Below are positions 15,038 through 23,160 of a stretch of DNA of 64,000 nucleotides, piece after piece; positions within the stretch are counted from its first letter, which is position 1; each line of letters begins with the position of its first letter. Made by a program: the position numbers and the translations under genes. The notes under the pieces were generated by a model, which did not search any database, had not been told where the DNA came from, and saw only the letters and a list, made by a program, of their open reading frames with translations. Source of the stretch: Pollutimonas sp035515055 (GTDB taxonomy: Bacteria; Pseudomonadota; Gammaproteobacteria; Burkholderiales; Burkholderiaceae_B); assembly GCA_035515055.1 (NCBI GenBank), contig DATJBV010000037.1, positions 69,303 to 133,302 on the forward strand, read 5' to 3'.

Positions 15038-18000
15038 ATGCCGCAGTTTTTTATTGAAAGGCCGGTTTTTGCGTGGGTGATTGCCCTGGCGATCACCCTG
15101 GCGGGTCTGTTGGCCATCCCCAATATGCCGGTGTCGCAATACCCCGAAGTGGCTCCCCCAGCCATCAGCATCCGTGCAACCTATCCGGGCGCATCGGCCG
15201 AAGACGTGGCCAAGTCGGTATCCAGCGTTATCGAGAACGAACTCAATGGCGCAACGGGGCTCTTGTACTACGAGTCGGTCAGCGATTCCTACGGCGGCTC
15301 GCAAATCACCGCCACGTTCGCACCAGGAACGGACCCGGACCTGGCGCAGGTCGACGTCCAGAACCGCATATCGAACATCACGGCAAAGCTGCCGGGCGCG
15401 GTAACCCAGCAAGGATTGCGGGTCAGCCAGAGCAACGCCAGCTTCCTGATGGTGGTGGCTCTGTCGTCGACCGATGGGACGCTGGACCAGACCGCCTTGG
15501 CCGATTACATAACGCGTAATGTGCAGAATGCCATTTCGCGTGTTCCGGGCGTGGGGAATTTTCAGCTTTTTGCCGCGCCGCGCGCCATGCGCATCTGGGT
15601 GGATCCCGACAAGCTGACTGGCTACAAGATCAGCATGTCAGAGGTAAATGCCGCCGTCGCCGGCCAGAACAGGCTGATTTCCGCCGGCATTATCGGTTCG
15701 CCGCCCAATCCGGGCGAACAACGCGTGACCGCGCCTATCGTCGTCAATGGCGAGCTCTCGACCGTCGCCGAATTCGAGAACATTGTGTTGCGTGCCAATG
15801 TTGGCGGTGCGGCCGTGCGGCTGAGCGATGTCGCCAGGGTGGAGATTGGGGCCGACAACTATCAGTTTGGCGCACGGCTCAACGGTAAGCCCACGGCGGC
15901 CTTCGCCATCTCGTTGGCAACCAACGCCAATGCATTGACGACCGCCGAAGGGGTCAAGGCCCGAATGGATGAACTGGCGGAATTTTTTCCTGCCAACATC
16001 AAGTACGACGTCCCTTACGATACGACACCCTACGTGGAAATTTCCATCGAGCAGGTGATTTACACCTTGATCGAAGCCATGATCCTAGTGTTCATCGTGA
16101 TGTTCCTTTTCCTGCAGAACGTCCGCTATACGCTGATACCCGCCTTGGTCGTTCCTATAGCAATTCTGGGCGCGTTTGCGATCATGCTGGCGGCGGGCTT
16201 CTCGATCAACGTGCTGACCATGTTCGCCATGGTGCTGGCCATCGGCATTCTGGTCGACGATGCCATCGTGGTCGTCGAGAACGTGGAACGCATCATGGTC
16301 GAAGAGGGACTTTCCCCCAAAGAAGCGACCAAGAAAGCGATGCCGCAAATCAGCGGCGCGGTCGTCGGGATGACGCTGGTTCTTGCCACGGTATTTTTGC
16401 CGCTGGCTTTCATGAGCGGTTCGGTTGGCGTGATTTACCGCCAATTCTCCGTTGCCATGGCCGTATCCATCCTGTTTTCGGGCTTTCTCGCCCTGACGTT
16501 CACCCCCGCGCTATGTGCCACGATATTGAAACCGATCCCGAAAGGACATCACGAGGTCAAGAAAGGCTTTTTCGGGTGGTTCAACCGGTCTTTCGAGCGC
16601 GTGACGGCCAAGTACGAGGGTTGGGTAGGGCGCAGCCTGAAACGCGGCGGACGCATGATGATCGTCTACCTGATACTTGTACTGGCATTGGGGTGGATGT
16701 ACTTTCGATTGCCGACGGCGTTCTTGCCGGAAGAAGACCAGGGCTACGTGATTGTGAACATGGAGTTGCCGGCGGGCTCGACCAGCAATCGCACCATGGA
16801 AGTAATCAACCAGGTCGAAGATTACTTCAGCAAGCTGCCCGAGACCAAGAATATCGTGGCTATCCAGGGTTTCAGCTTCAACGGTAACGGCTTGAACTCC
16901 GCGTTGGCCTTCGTGCCCCTCATCGACTTCGCTGAGCGCAAGGATCAGGCCAGCTCGGCCCAGGCCATTGCGGGTAAAGCGACGGGAAGCCTGATGTTCG
17001 GCATCCCCGACGCCATGGTGTTCTCCATCGTGCCGCCGGCGATATCGTCGTTGGGCAATGCATCCGGCTTCGATGTCCGCCTGCAGGACCGGGGCGGGCA
17101 GGGTAACGATGCCCTGATGGCCGCCACCCAGCAACTATTGCAAATGGCCATGAAAAGCCCGGTCCTGGCCAACACGCGCATTACCGGTCTGGGGGCCGGC
17201 ACACAGCTGGGCCTGACGATCGATCGGGACAAGGCGGCGGCGCTTGGGGTCGATTTTGCGGAAGTCGCGCAACTGATTTCGACGTCGTTGGGTTCCGCCT
17301 ACGTCGCCAAGTTTCCAAACATGGGATGGATCCAGAATGTGTGGGTCCAGGCTGAGCAATCGCACCGGATGACCACGGACGACATCATGAAGCTCAATGC
17401 GCGCAATGCCCAGGGCGAAATGGTGCCTTTGTCATCGTTCGTCAGCATCAACTGGGAGCAAGGGCCGGTACAGGTGGTGCGCTATAACAGCTACGATTCC
17501 ATCCGCATCGGCGGCTCGGCGGCCGCGGGCTATTCCACCGGCGAAGCCATGGCCGAAATGGAGAGTCTGATCGGGCAACTGCCCCAGGGCTACGGCTACG
17601 AATGGACCGGTCTCTCATATCAAGAAAAGCAGGCGGGCAGCCAGTCGATCATTCTTATGGGCCTGGCCATGCTGGTCGTGTTCTTATTATTGGCGGCGTT
17701 GTACGAAAGCTGGGCCATCCCGCTTTCCGTCATCCTGATGGTGCCTTTAGGCATGTTGGGCGCCGTCGGGTTGGTGTCGGCGCTAGGCATGTCGAACGAC
17801 GTCTATTTCCAGGTGGGCATGATCACGGTTATTGGATTGGCGGCTAAAAACGCCATTCTTATCGTGGAATTCGCCAAGGATACGTATGCGCAAGGGGGCA
17901 GCATTATCGATGCCACCGTCGAAGCGGCACGCCTGCGCTTCCGTCCCATACTAATGACGTCTTTCGCCTTCATTCTGGGCGTCGTGCCGCTTGCTCTTGC

Positions 18001-18220
18001 AACCGGCGCAAGCTCGGCCAGCCAGAACGCCGTGGGCCTGGGCGTGCTTGGGGGCATGCTTGCGGCAACGCCGCTTGCCATGATTTTCGTGCCCACCTTC
18101 TTTGTGGTGGTCCTTACACTGTTCAAGACCAAGCCCAAACTATTGGGCGCGCACGCCACAATGGCCCCGCTGACGTCGGTCCATCATACTCAAGAGCCAA
18201 AAGACGGAGCGCAACCATGA
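15038..18220 (+). CDS. RND multidrug efflux transporter (AcrB/MexB, HAE-1 family)
   Basis: This 1060-residue inner-membrane pump uses the proton gradient to export drugs and other hydrophobic compounds. It begins MPQFFIERPVFAWVIALAIT, the HAE-1 signature, and carries the TM4 proton-relay aspartates in GILVDDAIVVVENVERIM. Two large periplasmic loops separate transmembrane blocks at about 340-560 and 870-1045. The length is slightly above AcrB (1049). It overlaps the outer-membrane channel gene by four bases (ATGA). Substrates cannot be told from sequence. Confidence 0.96.
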   Translation: MPQFFIERPVFAWVIALAITLAGLLAIPNMPVSQYPEVAPPAISIRATYPGASAEDVAKSVSSVIENELNGATGLLYYESVSDSYGGSQITATFAPGTDPDLAQVDVQNRISNITAKLPGAVTQQGLRVSQSNASFLMVVALSSTDGTLDQTALADYITRNVQNAISRVPGVGNFQLFAAPRAMRIWVDPDKLTGYKISMSEVNAAVAGQNRLISAGIIGSPPNPGEQRVTAPIVVNGELSTVAEFENIVLRANVGGAAVRLSDVARVEIGADNYQFGARLNGKPTAAFAISLATNANALTTAEGVKARMDELAEFFPANIKYDVPYDTTPYVEISIEQVIYTLIEAMILVFIVMFLFLQNVRYTLIPALVVPIAILGAFAIMLAAGFSINVLTMFAMVLAIGILVDDAIVVVENVERIMVEEGLSPKEATKKAMPQISGAVVGMTLVLATVFLPLAFMSGSVGVIYRQFSVAMAVSILFSGFLALTFTPALCATILKPIPKGHHEVKKGFFGWFNRSFERVTAKYEGWVGRSLKRGGRMMIVYLILVLALGWMYFRLPTAFLPEEDQGYVIVNMELPAGSTSNRTMEVINQVEDYFSKLPETKNIVAIQGFSFNGNGLNSALAFVPLIDFAERKDQASSAQAIAGKATGSLMFGIPDAMVFSIVPPAISSLGNASGFDVRLQDRGGQGNDALMAATQQLLQMAMKSPVLANTRITGLGAGTQLGLTIDRDKAAALGVDFAEVAQLISTSLGSAYVAKFPNMGWIQNVWVQAEQSHRMTTDDIMKLNARNAQGEMVPLSSFVSINWEQGPVQVVRYNSYDSIRIGGSAAAGYSTGEAMAEMESLIGQLPQGYGYEWTGLSYQEKQAGSQSIILMGLAMLVVFLLLAALYESWAIPLSVILMVPLGMLGAVGLVSALGMSNDVYFQVGMITVIGLAAKNAILIVEFAKDTYAQGGSIIDATVEAARLRFRPILMTSFAFILGVVPLALATGASSASQNAVGLGVLGGMLAATPLAMIFVPTFFVVVLTLFKTKPKLLGAHATMAPLTSVHHTQEPKDGAQP

Positions 18221-19692
18221 GCCGCACTTATCGATCAGCCCTGATGGCGGGAGCGCTGGTATTCCTGGCGGGGTGTTCGCTCGCGCCCAAGTATCAGCGG
18301 CCGGCGGCTCCTGTCCCGTCGCAGTATCCGGACCAATCGGCCATGCGCAATAGCGGGCCCAACAGCGCACTGGCGGTCGCGCCCGATGCCCGGTTCAGCT
18401 CCGACCTGGGGTGGAGCGAGTTTTTTCGCGACCCTCAGCTACGGGCCTTGATAGATGTTGCATTGGCGAATAACCGCGATATGCGCATTGCGGTAGGACG
18501 TGTACAAGAAGCGCGGGCGCTTTATGGCATTGTCGACAGCGATCGCCTGCCCAGCATAGGCGTCGGCGCCAATGCCCAGGCAACTCGTAACCCCGAATCC
18601 CTACGCATGCAAGGTGCCAATTCGCCTAGCGTCTCCAGGTACTACCAGGCGGGCGTCGGCATGACGGCGTTCGAGCTGGATTTCTTCGGACGTGTTAGAA
18701 ATCTTAGTGAAGCAGCGTATCAACAGTTTCTGGCAACAGCCCAGGCGCGTCGCACCGTCCATATCAACGTTGTCGCTCTTGTAGCCGAAGCCTATTTCCG
18801 CTTGCGCACGGCTCAGCAACTAGACGACTTGATGGCCAAGACGCTGAAGTCGCGCACCAATACATACGCGCTCGTGAAGGCACGCTACGACGGCGGTGTG
18901 GCGTCGGCGCTAGACCTCAGCCAGGCGAAGTCGCAGCTCGACACAGTGCGGGCCGACCAAGCCGGGATCAGGCGCGCACAGGCACAGGCGCGCAACGCCT
19001 TGCAGCTCCTGCTCGGAGCTGAAATTCCGGCCGATTTGCCGCAGCCCGCCATTTTTGGGCGCGACCAAGTGCTGGCAGCCATTCCCGTGGGATTGCCGTC
19101 GGAACTGCTTGAGCGCCGGCCCGACATAATGGGCGCCGAGAATCTCCTGTTGGCGGCGAACGCCAATATTGGCGCCGCCAGAGCTGCTTTCTTCCCGAAT
19201 ATATCGATCACCGGCCTGCTGGGCTTTGCCAGTCCGCAATTGGGCGGCTTGTTCAGCGGCGGCAACCGTTTTTGGCAATTCGCGCCGCAATTGCAAGTTC
19301 CCATTTTTGCGGGCGGTGTCAGCGGTAATCTTGACCTTGCCGAGGCGCGCAATAATATTGCCGTTGCCGAGTACGAGAAAACCATACAGACCGCGTTCCG
19401 GGAGGTGGCGGACGCCTTGGCGGGCGAGGCGTCTTATTCGAATGAACTGGACGCGCTACGCGCCCTGGAAGCATCCGCTTCCGAGACGCTCAAGCTGGCG
19501 ACGCTACGCTACGAAACCGGTATCGACAGCTTTCTGCAAGTGCAGAACGCCGAAGTCGACCTATACTCGACACAGCGTATTTTCCTGCAAACCGGAATGG
19601 ATTCCCTCTTGAACCGTGTTGAACTCTACAAGGCGCTGGGCGGCGGCTGGCTGGAAACTTCAGCCAGCGCGATGACCGGCGAACAAAAGTGA
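18217..19692 (+). CDS. RND efflux outer-membrane lipoprotein (OprM/NodT family)
   Basis: This 491-residue protein forms the outer-membrane exit duct of the pump. It has a lipoprotein signal with the lipobox LAGC (Cys20) followed by SLAPKYQRPAAPVP, a typical NodT-family start, and two outer-membrane-efflux repeats that form the trimeric alpha/beta barrel. Motifs include LLERRPDIMGAENLLLAANANIGAARAAFFP. The gene overlaps the pump gene upstream by four bases, and its TGA overlaps the GTG start of pdxJ. Confidence 0.94.
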   Translation: MSRTYRSALMAGALVFLAGCSLAPKYQRPAAPVPSQYPDQSAMRNSGPNSALAVAPDARFSSDLGWSEFFRDPQLRALIDVALANNRDMRIAVGRVQEARALYGIVDSDRLPSIGVGANAQATRNPESLRMQGANSPSVSRYYQAGVGMTAFELDFFGRVRNLSEAAYQQFLATAQARRTVHINVVALVAEAYFRLRTAQQLDDLMAKTLKSRTNTYALVKARYDGGVASALDLSQAKSQLDTVRADQAGIRRAQAQARNALQLLLGAEIPADLPQPAIFGRDQVLAAIPVGLPSELLERRPDIMGAENLLLAANANIGAARAAFFPNISITGLLGFASPQLGGLFSGGNRFWQFAPQLQVPIFAGGVSGNLDLAEARNNIAVAEYEKTIQTAFREVADALAGEASYSNELDALRALEASASETLKLATLRYETGIDSFLQVQNAEVDLYSTQRIFLQTGMDSLLNRVELYKALGGGWLETSASAMTGEQK

Positions 19693-20423
19693 TTGAATTA
19701 GGCGTCAACATCGACCATGTGGCCACATTGCGCCAGCAGCGCTACACGGCGTATCCCGATCCGATTGCAGCCGCGGTTCGCGCCGAAGACGCGGGAGCTG
19801 ACCTGATTACCCTGCATCTGCGGGAAGACCGTCGTCATATCCAGGATGCCGATGTGGCGGCAATCCTTCCCTTGCTGCGCACTCGAATGAATCTGGAATG
19901 CGCGATTACTCCCGAGATGCTCGACATTGCGTGCCGCATCCGGCCTCATGATGTTTGCCTTGTGCCCGAAAAGCGCAGCGAATTGACGACCGAAGGGGGT
20001 CTTGATGTGGCGGGCCAGTTCAATGCCGTTTACCAGGCGGTCACGCAATTGACAGAGGCAGGCATCCGCGTCTCGCTATTCATCGATCCCGATGCCGCCC
20101 AAATAGAGGCGGCCGGCCGCGCCGGGGCCACGGTCATCGAGCTGCATACGGGCGCCTATGCCGACGCCACCGATGCCGACGCGCGCGCTCACGAACTCGC
20201 TCGAATCCGAAACGCGGTCGTCGCCGGCGTTTCCCATGGCTTGCGCGTGAATGCCGGCCATGGCCTACACTACGAGAACGTTCAGGCGGTGGCCGCAATA
20301 CCTGGCATCGCCGAGCTCAATATCGGGCACGCCATCGTGGCGCGCGCCATTTTCGATGGCTGGGAAAAGGCCATACGCGACATGAAAGCGTTGATGATTA
20401 CTGCCCAGGCGTCCCAACCATAA
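19689..20423 (+). CDS. pdxJ: Pyridoxine 5'-phosphate synthase
   Basis: This 244-residue TIM-barrel enzyme condenses 1-deoxyxylulose 5-phosphate with 3-amino-2-oxopropyl phosphate to make pyridoxine 5'-phosphate. It opens with MIELGVNIDHVATLRQQR and has the family motifs ADLITLHLREDRRHIQD and GLRVNAGHGLHYEN. The length equals E. coli PdxJ within a residue. The start is a GTG (19689) that overlaps the channel-gene stop (GTGA), so a vitamin B6 gene is translationally coupled to an efflux operon here. Its deoxyxylulose-phosphate substrate comes from the pathway that also feeds Dxr, encoded at 60172. Confidence 0.96.
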   Translation: MIELGVNIDHVATLRQQRYTAYPDPIAAAVRAEDAGADLITLHLREDRRHIQDADVAAILPLLRTRMNLECAITPEMLDIACRIRPHDVCLVPEKRSELTTEGGLDVAGQFNAVYQAVTQLTEAGIRVSLFIDPDAAQIEAAGRAGATVIELHTGAYADATDADARAHELARIRNAVVAGVSHGLRVNAGHGLHYENVQAVAAIPGIAELNIGHAIVARAIFDGWEKAIRDMKALMITAQASQP

Positions 20424-20436
20424 GGATAGGAATTTA

Positions 20437-21012
20437 ATGTCGCAGTCTGCTCTTGACTACCTTTTATCACGGCGTTCGGTCAAGTTCGTACAGGAACCGG
20501 GGCCCACGCAAGAACAGTTAAGCGTCATTTTGCAAAGCGCAATGTCCGCGCCCGATCACGGGCGGCTGCAACCATGGCGCTTTTCCATCGTACGCGGTCC
20601 CGCCATCGGGAAGCTGGCGGATCTCGCCATGTCGGCCATCAAGACTGCCGGCTTGCCCTTGACCTCTGAAAAAGAAGCAAGCACCCGCCAGTGGCTGGCC
20701 AAGGTGCCGTTATTGATTGCAATTGCATGCCACCTGGATCACGGCAACACCAAGGTGCCGGAAAGCGAGCGCATGCTGGCCGTGGGAGCGGGCGTAATGA
20801 ACATGCTCAATGCCGCCCATATGCTGGGCTATGGCGCCTTCTGGAGCACGGGGCTGGGAACGTATGTTGACGAGGTCGGAGAAGCCTTGGGGTTCGATGC
20901 GCTCGACTACCGTTTCATGGGGTTCCTGGCCATAGGCACCCCTGTCACGGCCCCGCTCGAAGCGCGGCGCCCCGACGCTTCCGGTTTCGTTACCGAGTGG
21001 ACGGGCAACTAG
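20437..21012 (+). CDS. Nitroreductase family protein (YdjA-like)
   Basis: This 191-residue flavoprotein-type enzyme resembles the minimal nitroreductase YdjA. It has the FMN-binding start LDYLLSRRSVKFV, the SAPDHGRLQPWRF segment and the AAHMLGYGAFWSTG motif of the family. It probably binds FMN and reduces nitro or quinone compounds with NAD(P)H; the physiological substrate is unknown. It lies 13 bases downstream of pdxJ and probably shares its transcript. The AAGGATAGG site supports ATG 20437. Confidence 0.88.
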   Translation: MSQSALDYLLSRRSVKFVQEPGPTQEQLSVILQSAMSAPDHGRLQPWRFSIVRGPAIGKLADLAMSAIKTAGLPLTSEKEASTRQWLAKVPLLIAIACHLDHGNTKVPESERMLAVGAGVMNMLNAAHMLGYGAFWSTGLGTYVDEVGEALGFDALDYRFMGFLAIGTPVTAPLEARRPDASGFVTEWTGN

Positions 21013-21052
21013 CGGTATCCCCATTTGCTTTGCAACACGACGAAGGAGACGC

Positions 21053-22477
21053 ATGAAAAACGTGAAAACAGACGTTGCCATCATCGGAGCGGGGACGGCG
21101 GGCATGGCGGCATGGCACACGGTAAATAGGGCCAGCCTGGACGCCATTTTGATCGAGGGCGGTCCGTATGGAACGACCTGCGCCCGTGTTGGCTGCATGC
21201 CTTCCAAGCTATTGATCGCCGCCGCTGAAGCGGCCCATGGCGCCTCGTCGGCAAGCGCCTTCGGCGTACATATCGATGGCGCTCTACGCATCGACGGGCG
21301 CGAGGTAATGGCAAGGGTAAAGCGCGAGCGCGATCGGTTTGTGGGTTTTGTCCTCGAAACTGTGGACCATATTCCCGCAGACCAGAAAGTACGAGGTCAT
21401 GCGCGCTTTCTATCCGATACGTCGCTGCAAGTCGACGACCATACCCAGATCCATGCGTCCCGCATCATTATCGCGACGGGAACCTCGCCCAATGTGCCGG
21501 AAGCCTACCGCGCGATAGGCGACCGGCTCGTTATCAACGATGATATCTTCGAATGGAACGACCTTCCGCGCAGCGTCATGGTGGTCGGCGCGGGCGTAAT
21601 CGGCCTGGAGATAGGGCAGGCGCTTTCACGCCTTGGCGTCCGGGTATGCATGATCAATCGTAGCGGCGGCCTGGGCGGCATCACCGACCCCGACGTGCGA
21701 GCCAGCGCCAAGGCGGCATTCGAGGCCGAGCTGGACTTGCGTCTGGAGACGTCCGTCGTCGACATGAAACGCGTGGGTGATGCGGTTGACGTCTGTTTTC
21801 AGACGGCGGGCAAAGCGCCTGTCACCGAACGATTCGACTATGTATTAATGGCGGCCGGACGGCATCCCAACCTATCCCGGCTTGATCTGCACACTACCTC
21901 GGCGCATCTCGATGATAAAGGTATGCCGCAATACGACGCCAGTACGCTGCAAGTGGGCACAACGCCCATCTTCATTGCCGGAGACGTCAACGGCGTCTTG
22001 CCTGTGCTGCATGAAGCTTCCGACGATGGACGTATTGCCGCGCGGGGCGCTGTCTCCTATCCCGACGTGCAACGAACAACACGCCGGGCACCAATGGCGG
22101 TGGTCTTTTCGGATCCTCAATTGGCGCAGGCGGGCATTCGCTACAAAGATTTGCCGCCGGGCAATGTCGTGTTTGGCGAAGTCGATTTTTCCAACCAGGG
22201 TCGCGCCCGCGTGATGTTGAAGAACAAGGGAAAGCTGAGGGTGTATGCCAGAGAGGCGGACGGCCGCTTTTTAGGCGCCGAAATGGCCGGGCCGGGCATG
22301 GAGCATATTGCGCATTTGCTGGCTTGGGCGGCACAGCAAAAAATGACGGTCGGCCAAATGTTGGATATGCCGTTTTACCATCCGGTCGTCGAAGAGGGCT
22401 TGCGCACGGCATTGCGGCAAGCGGCGGCGGAGGTGGCCCATACGCCGGTGCCCGAACCGGTGGTCAACAGCTTATAG
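21053..22477 (+). CDS. FAD-dependent pyridine nucleotide-disulfide oxidoreductase, dihydrolipoyl dehydrogenase-like
   Basis: This 474-residue protein has the class I disulfide-reductase layout: FAD-binding VAIIGAGTAGMAAW, the redox pair in TTCARVGCMPSK (Cys43, Cys48), an NAD-binding loop MVVGAGVIGLEIGQAL, the second FAD motif TPIFIAGDVNG, and a C-terminal dimer region with HPVVEEGLRTAL, where His and Glu would form the proton relay. It differs from the true E3 of the window (33220-35010), lacks a lipoyl domain and is not next to a 2-oxoacid dehydrogenase. It is often annotated as dihydrolipoyl dehydrogenase; the real substrate may be another disulfide or quinone. Confidence 0.85.
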   Translation: MKNVKTDVAIIGAGTAGMAAWHTVNRASLDAILIEGGPYGTTCARVGCMPSKLLIAAAEAAHGASSASAFGVHIDGALRIDGREVMARVKRERDRFVGFVLETVDHIPADQKVRGHARFLSDTSLQVDDHTQIHASRIIIATGTSPNVPEAYRAIGDRLVINDDIFEWNDLPRSVMVVGAGVIGLEIGQALSRLGVRVCMINRSGGLGGITDPDVRASAKAAFEAELDLRLETSVVDMKRVGDAVDVCFQTAGKAPVTERFDYVLMAAGRHPNLSRLDLHTTSAHLDDKGMPQYDASTLQVGTTPIFIAGDVNGVLPVLHEASDDGRIAARGAVSYPDVQRTTRRAPMAVVFSDPQLAQAGIRYKDLPPGNVVFGEVDFSNQGRARVMLKNKGKLRVYAREADGRFLGAEMAGPGMEHIAHLLAWAAQQKMTVGQMLDMPFYHPVVEEGLRTALRQAAAEVAHTPVPEPVVNSL

Positions 22478-22495
22478 CCATCCGGCCAGCTATCG

Positions 22496-23125
22496 TCAGT
22501 TCAATAAGTTTCTGACGCTTATGGTCAATGCCTCGACCGATTCGGTATCGGCCGCAAGCACACGGGCACGGCCCTTGGCATCGAAAATATATACGCCCCG
22601 GCTATGCGCCACCTCGTAGTTGTCGGGGTTTTTTCCTGTGGGTTTCTCGATCTGGTAGGCAACGCGATAGCGTCGTGCCAGATCGGCCACTTGCTTCTCG
22701 GTACCCGTAAGCCCGATGGCGTTCTTGTCGAATGCATCGACGTATGCCTGCAGTATTTCAGGCGTATCGCGGTGAGGATCGACGCTGATGAACAGTATGC
22801 GCACCTTTTCTGCGTCGTCGCCCAGTTCAAGCATGACTTGGGAAAGTTGGGCCATGGTGGTGGGGCACACGTCGGGGCAACTGGCATAGCCGAAGAACAG
22901 CATAACGGTTTTGCCCTGGAAGGCGTCCTGGGTGATGGTTTTTCCGCCAGCGGCCTGCAAGCTGAAGCGAAGATCCGGCAGGAAGCCCTTGACGTTATGC
23001 ACCGCGGTCTCGGCATGCAGCATTGCGGGCGCAAGAACAACAGCTCCGCCAAGAGCCAAGGCGCATGCCAGCATAAGCCGGCGCATGCGTGTCTGGGCCT
23101 GCTGGTACTTGAAGGAAATGCGCAT
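22496..23125 (-). CDS. SCO1/SenC family copper chaperone
   Basis: This 209-residue thioredoxin-fold protein helps assemble the CuA centre of cytochrome c oxidase or handles thiol redox in the periplasm. An N-terminal hydrophobic segment (about 16-35) acts as signal or anchor. Copper-binding Cys83 and Cys87 lie in YASCPDVCPTT, and the partner His174 in EVAHSRG. The frame extends to a TTG at 23149, but ATG 23125 gives a normal N-terminus. No cytochrome oxidase genes are nearby in the window. It converges with the oxidoreductase gene across 18 bases. Confidence 0.9.
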   Translation of the reverse strand: MRISFKYQQAQTRMRRLMLACALALGGAVVLAPAMLHAETAVHNVKGFLPDLRFSLQAAGGKTITQDAFQGKTVMLFFGYASCPDVCPTTMAQLSQVMLELGDDAEKVRILFISVDPHRDTPEILQAYVDAFDKNAIGLTGTEKQVADLARRYRVAYQIEKPTGKNPDNYEVAHSRGVYIFDAKGRARVLAADTESVEALTISVRNLLN

Positions 23126-23160
23126 TACTGAAAAAACCTGGAGTGCCAAAGTACCTTCGA

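Noticed and set aside
22496..23149. SCO gene starting at TTG 23149
   Set aside because: The ATG at 23125 gives a normal signal/anchor start; the extra eight residues add nothing that the family needs.
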